A stretch of DNA of 64,000 nucleotides from Macrostomum hystrix (lineage: Eukaryota > Platyhelminthes > Macrostomidae): NCBI GenBank assembly GCA_950097015.1, contig CATNEN010000010.1:682001-746000 (forward strand), in the 5' to 3' direction. This document shows positions 22,862 to 32,200 of the stretch, one piece after another. Each line of letters starts with the position of its first letter. Position 1 is the stretch's first letter. The notes under the pieces are model-generated. The model was not told where the DNA came from, searched no databases, and saw nothing but the letters and a program-made list of their open reading frames with translations. The position numbers and the translations under genes were made by a program.

Positions 22862-23373
22862 TGTAGTGACTGTGCACTTTAGGTTGTTTTGTCCGCGCTG
22901 CACCCTAGCCTTGTTTATTCTGGCTCGCTTGCTTTGCCCTCGCCCTCGCCTCGCCGGCCGATTGGCTGAGCCGGGCAGCCCTCCCCCTTTTTTCTCTGAC
23001 AGCCTTGCGTGGCTCTGCCCCAACCAATCAGCTCTGCGTAGCTCTGCCCCTCCCCATCCAGACCGGTTAGGTTCTATTTATCACTGCCCCGTGAGCCTGA
23101 TCTTTCGCCTGACTGGCTGCTTTATATCGACCTGTAAGAGACATCGCCCGTTGTTACCTCTTTCTGGAGTGCTGGGTTCGTGTTTGCAACCTATTTTAGA
23201 AGAACAGTGTGTCCCTTCACCACTATGCGAGACAAAGTCCGAGCGTCCTAACGCCAGACTGAGTAACGTGCTATCCAGTGCGTCCCAACGCCTGGCGTGA
23301 ATCTACGATTACATTATTGGATTCAAACTTAACAGTGCCGGGCCCGGGGACCCAAAACGACCCGGTCACTACA
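22862..23373. mobile_element. Probable LTR, 512 bp
   Basis: Begins TGTAGTGAC and ends GTCACTACA, inverted ends of nine bases as in Ty3-type LTRs. It contains CCAATCAG, a TATTTAT box and, near its end, GCCGGGCCCGGGGACC followed by CCAAAACGACCCGG. No second LTR is visible and no clear five-base target duplication, so it is a solo LTR or the 5' end of the decayed element below. Confidence 0.5.
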
Positions 23374-23462
23374 GTTTGAAAGGAAACTAATTCCCAGCAT
23401 TATTTACAATGTGTGCGTGTGCTCTCTGAACAAATGAAAGACAAAACCCTTGAATAAAACAC

Positions 23463-23578
23463 AAAGTGATCGTTAAAACGCGGTGCAGTTAGTTGGTACA
23501 CTTGTAGACAGACAGGGGAAATCTAAGTAGTCTAAGTAATGAAGTAAATAGCAAAGAAACTACTAGACTACTGATTAT
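23463..23578 (+). repeat. Direct repeat, right copy
   Basis: Partner of 17215-17360, starting AAGTGATCGTTAAAACGCGG and including CACTTGTAGACAGACA and GTCTAAGTAATG. Confidence 0.6.
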
Positions 23579-23924
23579 CGTGAGATGGTCAACTTGAAAC
23601 TCGAATTTCGAAATTCGAAATTCGCGCGAAGCACAAAGACAGCAACAGGGACTACTAAATACTCGGGACGGGAAACGGCCAATTCATGCAGAAAAATTTG
23701 AGTCCGATTTTCAAATTTTTCTACTCGTTTCAATTTTAATCGTGGCAATTCAGCTCTTCACTATTTGCACAAAAGTTATGTCCTATAACTTGCCGTTGTC
23801 AGCATTTTTTCTAACCACCTCACGAAAAGATATAGAAGACAGAAGGCAGAGTATTGAGTAGTCCCTGGACAGCAATAAAACAACAATTGCTGGCATCGGT
23901 TGGACATGCACCCTGCCTTAAATC

Positions 23925-24040
23925 GTAGAGATGACGAAGTGTCTACAAGTCTTGGTCACTATGTCATTCACCCTCTTAGACCCTGGACACTTCGTCATCC
24001 AGATGACAAATAAGCAGATGACGAAGTGTCCAGGAACCCC
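23925..24040. repeat. Right cluster of the GACGAAGTGTCC motif with a short hairpin
   Basis: TGGACACTTCGTCATC and GATGACGAAGTGTCCA (23988-24030) form a 16-base inverted pair around a 15-base spacer. Another copy, GATGACGAAGTGTCTACA, lies at 23930. See the left cluster at 16940. Confidence 0.6.
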
Positions 24041-24121
24041 GTGGGTCGGCCCAGCCCAACCCCATTTAGTGTTGCGCGCTGTGCAGCGTCTGTTCAAGTG
24101 GCTTATTGATTTTTGCGTGCC

Positions 24122-24620
24122 ATGGCTGACCGTAAGAACTTACTGCAGCTTCGCAAGGCGGCCCTGCAAGCATTGTGTACGCGCGCAAATGTTAGCAATC
24201 GCTGTAACAAGGCCGAGCTCGTCAGCGCCCTATTTGCGGCTCTGGATCAGTCATGGACAGAGGCCCTGCAAAACCGGATTAGTCGTGAACAGAGGCCCTG
24301 CAAAACCTGGAGCAGAGCTCAACAGAATTCAATGCAGATGACGAGGTCGCGGCTGGGGCTGCACGCGAGTCGGCGGTGGGCCTGGACGAGGGCATCGCGA
24401 TGGCGCGGAAGGAGATCAGACTGCTTCAGCTACGCAAAGAAGCTGATTAACTGAGGAAGGAGATCGGCAGTCAGGAGAACGAGCGTCCGACGGCGCAGCC
24501 GAATAACCGCAGAGAGTTTACCAGACCCGTTGACCCTGATTGCCCCTTTGAATTGCGTGACGATCAGGAACTAGAGCAAGAGAATGTTAGCAGTATTTGG
24601 TGCTTGTCAAGCTAAAATAG
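24122..24620 (+). pseudogene. Retrotransposon Gag-like N-terminus with SAP-type motif
   Basis: The frame from ATG 24122 reads a SAP-like DNA-binding helix pair (LRKAALQALCTRANVSNRC then KAELVSALFAAL), followed after a frame change by a Lys/Glu-rich coiled-coil stretch (ARKEIRLLQLRKEAD). SAP-like heads occur on Gag proteins of invertebrate LTR elements. Stops and frame changes make it a remnant; the LTR upstream could belong to it. Confidence 0.4.
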
Positions 24621-25040
24621 CTTGCTATGGGCATGTGATTTTCTACATTTTATTGAGCAGCAAGAAATATGTTGTTAAAACCAGATAACTTGCTATTAGT
24701 AGCTTTATTTAGGAGTAGCAAATAGTACTGATATAAGTTTGACGACTGATGTTCGTTTGTTTAAAATATTTACTATGGCATCAAGTATTTTAATTACCTC
24801 GTTTCCAGAACCAGAATAAATATGATTTCCCAGGAAAAGAAGAAGTACAACTTCCATTTTTCAAGCATATGATGGTCGTGAAATCCTTCATTTTTTCTGC
24901 TAAATTCTTAATAGTTGTGTAAGATTGTTGGCAACATGTTCGCACGCGCTATGTATGTTTGCATGCTGTACAATGATGTACATTAATCGTTAAAATATAA
25001 GCGAGTGAGTTGACGCCTTAAGTGGCGAGAATTTGGTCTA
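24621..25040. other. AT-rich spacer in the transposon island
   Basis: No coding frame, repeat or RNA is recognised. Confidence 0.4.
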
Positions 25041-25064
25041 CGCTACAATCTCGTTTTCGGCGGC

Positions 25065-25915
25065 TTACACTGGTCGCAGAGGTGGCTGTGAAAAACAGTG
25101 AGAGCAGTGCTAGTGCAGTGAGCCCTGCAGTGGCAGTAGCGCAAGCCAGTTTTGTCAACATGTTTCTGCGACCGCCCCAATACCAGTATGGGCAAGATTT
25201 TGAGCTCTGGCTGGCGCGTTTCAACAACTTTGCATCGTCCTTTCCGGAGGATCAGCGCAAAAATGCTCTACTGTCATTCCTCGACGGCAGCTGGCGAACT
25301 ATTTGCGAACTGGCGGACAACCAGCAAAGGCAAAGACAGATAGTTGGAGCAATCGGCAGCGGCAGCTTCTGTCTGAGTTCCAGCGGCTGACGCTGGTAGA
25401 CGGTCTGCTGAGCCGCCGGTGGGAGTCAGATGATGGCAGCGCCCTTTGTCAGCAGCTGCTGGTGCCGGAAAGTCTGCAGCACGATGTCTTCGCCGAAACT
25501 CATGCTGGAACGAGCGGCAGCCACTGCGGTCCGCAGAAGACCATCGAAAAGATCAGGGCGCGACTCTACTGGCCTGGAATAACAGCAGACGTGACTGACT
25601 GGTGCGCCACGTGCAGCGAATGCGCGAGACTGAAGGACTCCGGTCAGCACATGCGGGCGCCTCTGCAGAGCATGGCGGTCGGCAGCGTTGGTCAGCGACT
25701 GGAAATGGACTTCATGGTGGGCTTGCCGAGAACTGAGCGAGGAAATTCAGTTATCCTGGTCGTCATCGACACCTTCAGCAAATGGAACGAGGCCTTCCCA
25801 CTGCCATCCCAAGACGCTGAGACTACAGCCCGCACATTTGTCAACGAGTGGGTGGCTCGCTTCGGAGTTCCGCAGTCAGTGCACACGTCAGACGGTACTG
25901 CTTGCTTGAAGGTGC
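25065..25915 (+). pseudogene. Ty3-type retrotransposon remnant: Gag piece joined to integrase
   Basis: A Gag-like segment (MFLRPPQYQYGQDFELWLAR, from 25160) runs into an integrase in another frame. The integrase shows the HHCC zinc domain (HAGTSGSHCG ... CATCSECARL) and the catalytic core with its first Asp (EMDFMVGLP), VIDTFSKW and the second Asp (HTSDGTA). Protease, reverse transcriptase and RNase H are missing, so an internal deletion fused the two ends. The integrase stops before the third catalytic residue (Glu). No LTR is seen on the right. Confidence 0.8.
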
Positions 25916-25929
25916 GAAAATGTCGATTC

Positions 25930-26238
25930 AGAGACTCCTGACCTGGCAGATCTCGAAGATGGATTTGTTTTTGGATTATCTTCCGATGCAAATCGCCATG
26001 TATATCGCATTTTTGAATAGCAAGAGAAAAGTGGAAAATTCAGCTCAAAACTTTTGTTCAACGCGCTGCTCACTAACGGGATTAATGTGCACGGCATCCC
26101 AGACAGCATCGTGGTCAACTCGTGGAGCTGTATGATCACGCCACTTAATGTGCTGCAATTCCAAATAAATGTCTTACTAAGAACTGCGATCTCCATTTTT
26201 AATTATTCTCTCTACAAAAATTAATGCGTACGACCAGC
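25930..26238. other. Flank of the Ty3 remnant
   Basis: No gene recognised. AATAAATG near 26164 is a possible poly(A) signal. Confidence 0.35.
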
Positions 26239-26658
26239 TGACACAGAAATCTCTTCGCTCACCTATGTAGGGCCTGGGGCCTGCAGAGCCGGCAGTGCCT
26301 AACGCACTGCCAGCTGGTCGGCAAGATGGACAGCGCCTGCCCGCTGGCAGCCGACGCCTGCGAGCAGTGCTGCGAGGGCCTCGGCCAGACTTGCGCTCCG
26401 CTGAGCGGTGGAATTAATCCAAGGCCTCTCAGCCTTTTCAGACGGCTGTTGAAGCAGATCGGCGAGATGGAAAAAGAAACTCTAGGTGTGGACACTGGAG
26501 GTGCCTGCAGGTGCTCCAAGCGCCATCCGAGCCTGAAGTCTCTGATCGAGCCCTACCCATCTCAATGCCAACACATCGAAACGGTTAATCTAATCATTCT
26601 ACTGACTTCAGACCACAGTAAACATGGCTGTCAGAAATATCTCTCCACATACTCCTAA
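26239..26658 (+). CDS. Cysteine-rich open frame, possibly an exon
   Basis: The open frame entering from 26239 has Cys at regular spacing in its first half (RQCLTHCQLV, DSACPL, DACEQCCEGLGQTC), as in small disulfide-rich extracellular domains, then a Lys/Arg/Leu-rich stretch and GGACRCSKRH. No signal peptide is seen; an acceptor-like CTATGTAG precedes the Cys-rich part. I do not recognise a family. It may be one exon of a secreted protein or a chance frame. Confidence 0.3.
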
Positions 26659-26927
26659 AGCTAGAATAAAGCAAGACTCCATTTTTAGCCATTTTGAGAT
26701 TGAGATCTTACTTTACTTGATGCTATTGAAGCATCCAGTGCTATTGTAGCAAATATACGGAAAATTGTTTGATTTTGCATAACAAAGCTAAACAAGTAAA
26801 AACGTGCTGCGTTTCTGGAACATTTGCCTCAGTCCAGCAACTGTATTTGCAACTGATGTTACTTGCGGAGTTGAGGCTGGAGACAAACAATTGGATTCCA
26901 TCTGCAAATTGCGATGACTCGTCACGG

Positions 26928-27095
26928 TCAGCTGTTCGTGCAAATCATGTTGAAAAATCCCACAATGGCGCACTTTAAGCCGGCGCAGCACTTGATGTAC
27001 TTGCCTAACATGCCGCGCACCGTGCACTTTTCGCCAACCTTGCTGCATCCAATTCGTTCATTTGGACAGCAGCTAACGACTGCGGGCATGGGGGA

Positions 27096-27150
<55 letters not shown>

Positions 27151-27291
27151 CTGTCTGGCTAAAGCCCGAGAGATTCTCGAAACAATTTAATCAAACTTGC
27201 TAGTACTGAAACCTAATCAATAACTTCATAACTTAAAAGCTTACTCACCTGCGAACATCAATGCGAGAGTAAAGAGCACAGTCAGTTTCAT
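26928..27291 (-). CDS. Secreted eight-cysteine (knottin-like) peptide, two exons
   Basis: Exon 1 is 27291-27249: MKLTVLFTLALMFA, a signal peptide core. It ends in G|GTGAGT. Exon 2 is 27079-26928 after CCCATGCCCGCAG. The phase matches (G + TC) and gives 64 residues. The mature part, after residue 17, has eight Cys spaced CC-x6-C-x6-C-x11-CC-x4-C-x9-C, with KCCAGLKC as the recognisable core. An adjacent Cys pair followed by GLKC is common in inhibitor-cystine-knot peptides, including venom-like toxins, antimicrobial peptides and neuropeptide-like factors. Which of these it is cannot be told from sequence. The intron carries a TGTC microsatellite. The reading frame is intact and nothing suggests decay. 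Confidence 0.72.
27095..27162. repeat. (TGTC)n microsatellite
   Basis: About sixteen TGTC units with one CCGTC and one TGGC interruption, inside the intron of the eight-cysteine peptide gene. Confidence 0.97.
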
Positions 27292-27775
27292 GATCTTGAG
27301 CTATATAAGTCTCTGTGTGTTTAAGTAACTCAGATGATGCCACAGTTGATTAGATTCGCTGTTTCTTTTTGTCTCATTTTCTGCATGATTAATAACATAT
27401 TGGCTAAAGAAACTGCATACAACTGCCATATGTAGTTAAGGACTTTCGACCATAGACCTGAAATAAAATTGAACTATATATACTATATATCCTATATACT
27501 AAAATTCGTTTTGTTTGTTTGTTTGGAAGATTCGCATCTTCTCCTAGATGGTGACGACAGAGCACGTAAATAAAAAACTGGAAGAGAGATTGGCTGCCCA
27601 CCAGGTATGCAGTTGTTCAGTCGCGGCTGTGATCAGGACGTTGGTTCACTCTGATTGGTCAGATGGGCGTCGAGTCACTGTAGACGGCAGAAAATTGGTT
27701 AATAAAATCAATTGTTTATTCGGCCTTCTGAGCTCATCTGATGTGATTGCGGCATCCACTTGCCAACAGTGCTGC

Positions 27776-27817
27776 ACACCCTACTGGATGTACTTTTATA
27801 TAAATCCAGTAGGGTGT
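27776..27817. repeat. Perfect 14-bp inverted repeat with 14-base loop
   Basis: ACACCCTACTGGAT and ATCCAGTAGGGTGT enclose GTACTTTTATATAA. The loop sequence occurs again directly after the right arm, so the structure seems to have formed by inverted duplication. Confidence 0.9.
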
Positions 27818-27829
27818 ACTTTTATATAA

Positions 27830-28460
27830 TTATATCGATGAATTGTGCATAGTTTGCAGTACAAGACCAAAGATAATAGCATAAACTAACACTTTAAGTA
27901 AGACGTGTAAAACAACAGCAAAGTATAACAAGCCGAAAACTAAAACGGTCCGTAAAACAATTACAAAACTGAAACCCGGATACAAACACAAACTGTAACT
28001 ACAAACATTGTAAACACCATAAACAAAGACTATAAACTCTACCAACACTATAATTGCAGCTCATCAATCAAATGCATCACCAGACGGTGCATTTCCTCGG
28101 TTATTTTTATCGAGCCATAAAGGCATGCAACAACTCGAGCGCCTAAACTGAGGCATGACTCGCGAACAGAGAAGTGCATAACGCACTTTATTCAAGTGCA
28201 AAGTTGTCTCTGCACACTTATTAGTTTTTGCTCATTACGTTAATGATCACACATCAGTAAAAAAGTTCGATGGTAAATTGTCACGTTCGCTTCCAGTAAA
28301 AGGAGCATCTGCCAGGACTGGATTGCGCCGTGAGTAAATTGCAGCATCAGGAAATCTAAACCAATCTTATACGAATATCTAATGCTGAAATATTCGAGAT
28401 CTTAATTCACCGGCGCTCAGAATATTTGGCGCAAAACATACTCACAATACTCACTCACAA
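27830..28460. other. AT-rich intergenic region
   Basis: No coding exon or repeat recognised between the hairpin and the SINE. Confidence 0.4.
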
Positions 28461-28775
28461 GAGGTTGTAGCCTAGTGGTTAAGGCGTCGGACTCACGACT
28501 TGAAGGTCGGGGGTTCGATTCCCGACCCCACTGGAACAAGTTGCGTCCTTTAGCAAGATACTTAACTCTGCATTGCTTCAGTTCACCCAGCTGTTAAATG
28601 GGTACCAGCATCAGCTGGGATAATTGAAGGTGGGTGTGGCGTCCCCCCAGTCCGTGGACTGAACAGCTGTACGCAGCCTTCAGATGCGCCGCGCATTAGC
28701 TGCGGCTGTGCTGTCGGCTGCACATCTGACCCAATTGGGGCAGGTGTAATCAATTAATAATTAATTAATTAATAA
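28461..28775 (+). mobile_element. SINE-A, full-length tRNA-derived element
   Basis: Head: A box TAGCCTAGTGGTTAAGGCG and perfect B box GGTTCGATTCC with a Val(CAC)-like anticodon region. The T stem and acceptor no longer pair, so it is not a tRNA gene. Body: AGCAAGATACTTAACTCTGC followed by ATTGCTTCAGTTCACCCAGC and TGTTAAATGGGTACC, a block resembling the conserved central domain of several metazoan SINE families. Then a GC-rich region and an (ATTA)n tail at 28746-28770. Fragments lie at 3560-3690 and 12115-12215. Confidence 0.85.
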
Positions 28776-29265
28776 CAGATTTATGTTTGCGAGATCAAAT
28801 AACAGACACAAACAGATTTGCGTCTCTTGTGACGCTTTTTAACAGTCGAAGCGAAGTTACCTTACTTTTATTTTAATAGCCTAAAGTCCACGCCTTTTCC
28901 CCCGGGATGCAGCAACTGTAAATTTAGCGCATGCAAGTAACTTCACTTCAATTTCATAATTATACGTAATTCTATCTAAAATGCAAGGTGCTTTCTGTGT
29001 ACGAGCAAGGTCTTACATTTATTTCCCATTCCACTCACTCGGCGATAAAAAAATTCATCCGGGATTGAGTGCGATTGGTGGCAATCAGACTTCTCTCTCT
29101 CTCATTCCACACGCTGCAGTGCTCTCTCATTATGCCTATTGGTGCCCGTGTTGCTCAGAAGGGCAGAAAACTGCTTGCCAGAATTAATATAATTCCAACA
29201 ATGGAAAAATTTCCTGCTTCTGAATTCTCGGAGAACACAGAATAATTGCTAAAGCATAAAAGACG
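28776..29265. other. Upstream region of the GABA-B receptor gene
   Basis: No clear promoter motif. An acceptor-like CGGAGAACACAG lies 37 bases before the receptor ATG. A 68-codon open frame at 28981-29187 has no recognisable feature. Confidence 0.35.
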
Positions 29266-32200
29266 ATGGTATCATGCTGTTCACTGTTCTGGCTATTCAT
29301 TCTGTTGATGGTAACAGCCGTTGCTAAGCAGTGCCGCTGTGAAAATAACAGAACTGCTGTCAATGTTCTGAACTTGTGCACCTCTTCGCGACGAGGGCCA
29401 TTCAGATCTATCGAGAATGTCATAAAAGCCTTGGTTCCTGTGCTTAACAACCTGACGAATTTGTTCCCCAGATTCTACCTCGTAATACACCAGCCGCAAT
29501 GTACACTGACTGTGAGCTTAATGCGTCTATAGTTGAATTTTAGGAGCAACGCGTTTTTCGCAATTTGCATCCCACCATGCATGTGCCACCCCCACTCAGG
29601 GCGATACGGGCAGCGCATCGAAGGCCTTTATCGATGGCTACCTGAGCCCACCAAACAAGGCAGCCATTATCGGCATGTCTGAAGCTGAGCAGTCTCAGGT
29701 TGTGGCTGCTGTGGCTCGTTTCTACTATGTTCCCATGGTGAGCATTGAGATGACATAAATGTGAAAGGAGTATCGATTGGGCAGCAATCGAACCGGTTTT
29801 GAAGGGCCTGGCAGAGCATAATTGAAGCTGAGCAAGATGGGAGTTGAAGCAGCTTTCAAGCAGTTCGGATATCATTGTTGCTGCGGTACACTCTGAACAA
29901 ATTTCCCATTTCTTTCAAAACCACCGACTCAGATCTCGTACACAAACGCCTCGCCGCAGCTGTCGGACAAGACACGTTACACGACCTTCAGCCGGCTAGA
30001 GCTTATGTACACTTTGTATAACGAGGAGATTATTCAAATCCTGGAGAAGTACAACTGGCGAAATATTGGCCTGCTGATCACGGAGTCAGACCAGATCTAC
30101 TCGGTAAGTGCTAGCAGAAGGAATACCGAGCACCGATAGGCGATTTACTGCAGCCGAATAGCGCCTGAATAGAGCCACACCACGCCGCCAGTGACTACTC
30201 AAAGATACGACCGTACTTAGTTACTTCCACCGACGAAGCGTGCTTTCTACTGTTAATGAAGAGTGACTCAGAGTTAGGCAATAAGACCATCATTTTTAGT
30301 TCTCACTGAGCTAGTTCTACTCGCATCAGAATTTGATTCTGCGAGTTTAAATTAGCATTCGGAGCAACGGTTCTTTCATGCGGCTAGTTCAAAGTTTGTA
30401 GATCGCAGGGGCGAAAGAATTTTATGTCATTAAGAGCGCATATTTATTGAACCGACCCCTGTTTTTGTTTTCTTATGTCTGATAAAAATGATGCAACCTG
30501 TCGGTTTTACATATTTGACTCTGCAGGTTGGTGCAGACTTTGAATCGAAGTTATCTAGCCGAAACATCACCACGGTCCACAAGGCGCTCTTCACGAACGA
30601 CTTGCGCGACGCTCTGACTAGAATGAAGGTCTGGACATTCTAATAATTGCTTCATAGTTCAATTTAAAATTTTAGCTGTTTGCCGGGGATAAGTGCATGG
30701 CAGAGCTGTTAACGCATTTAACAATTGAAATCTCTCTAGTGTCTCTCTAATAGGTCCTCCTGAAAGGCGTCTTCTTCGTTAACTCCTAAAGATAACGGAT
30801 AACTCAAATCAATCATGAATAATCCTCTAACAATGTATCCTAGAAAACAAGGAGGCCTTTCTCAAATGTACCGACGATTTGTGGCTCTCGTAAACTTAGC
30901 TCAATTCAACAAAGATTGCTAGCAATAAATAACTCTGTCAAGTAAAACGCTTACCACTTGTCTTCTCGTCAGAGATGAGTTCTCTTCTTCTTAAAGCTTG
31001 TTTGAAGTCCGATGGACCGCTCCGAGTCTGAATTTTCAGCTCGGATTTTAACTTGTATTTACAGTAAAGTTTTAGTGGAAAACCGTTTCAGGACCGGGTG
31101 TTTACTTAGGGAATACATGTTTGCATGGCGAGATAAAGCTTAATTTTTTAGCTGCATTTTGGGGGGTTTTCAAGTGAGCATTTTACCATATGTGGGAGTA
31201 TGAGCCAAATACAGCTGTCGAGAACCGGTTCTCCTATTTCAAGTCACATGACTTTGTTACTTTGTTGCTAAAAATTGCATCATGACTTTGCTACTTTATT
31301 TCTAAAAATAGCATATAAGTCATCATGACTCATACCTAAAAATAGATTAACAATTTTAGCCTAGGTTTCCTTGTAATATTACTTCATGTAGCGCGTTGAA
31401 TATATAGCATATGTTAATACTCTCTACACTCGCTGGCTGAAGGTCTAGTGTCACCGAATGATGTGCCAAAGCCCGCAGCCCTCCTAAAATTATTAAAAAT
31501 ATTATTATTTTCATGATTATTACTGTATTAACTGTTTGCCGTATCGCAAATAGTGGCAGACAGATGCTGTCCTAAGACTAGCGAAGATAAAGTAGCCACA
31601 GAGAAGGAAGATTTGACATGTGCGTATTTTTTTTAAATATTAAATAAAGAATTGGCGTAACCCAGCTGTGATTAGGTTTATTTGTTTACAGGTCATTCAC
31701 TATGGGTCAAAATTCTAAATGACTGTCGAATAGCTGATAGTTAAATTTTTTTCTAGACACCAAAGAGACGACACTACAAACGCATTTAATACACAAGTTT
31801 CTGCAATTTCAGGAAATTAACATAAGAATCTTTGTGGCTTTTCGATTTGCGTACCAGGAGACCGTTGCTATGGAGTGCCTGGTGAGTCTCACACCGCACT
31901 TTATAAAATATAAGAAATGCAAATTCAAATGGGAGCTTTGGAGTTAAATTTATTTAACACATTTTTTAAACAACCACATTTTCATTGCTTTTAGATTGAC
32001 GAGCTGCAACTTTTTGGGCCAAATTATCAGTGGATCTTCAGCGGCATCCACGGCCTGCCTGCAGCGGATGGCGACAGCGACTCCTGCACTTCGGCGATGC
32101 GGGCCCGGGCCGTGGCGAACGCCTTCATTTTCGACACAGACATGGCCGACAGGGATTATGTCCCGCCGCCAAGCAGTACAGGCCTAGTGAGTTTAGGGGA

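Noticed and set aside
24113-24454. A cellular SAP-domain gene
   Set aside because: The SAP-like start is followed by frame changes and a coiled coil typical of retroelement Gag, next to an LTR and a Ty3 remnant.
27301-27307. TATATAG as promoter of the eight-cysteine peptide gene
   Set aside because: It lies only ten bases before the start codon, too close for a TATA box with a leader, unless an upstream exon or trans-splicing is involved.
28461-28536. A tRNA-Val gene
   Set aside because: A and B boxes and a plausible anticodon loop exist, but the T stem and acceptor stem do not pair and the sequence continues into a SINE body with an (ATTA)n tail.
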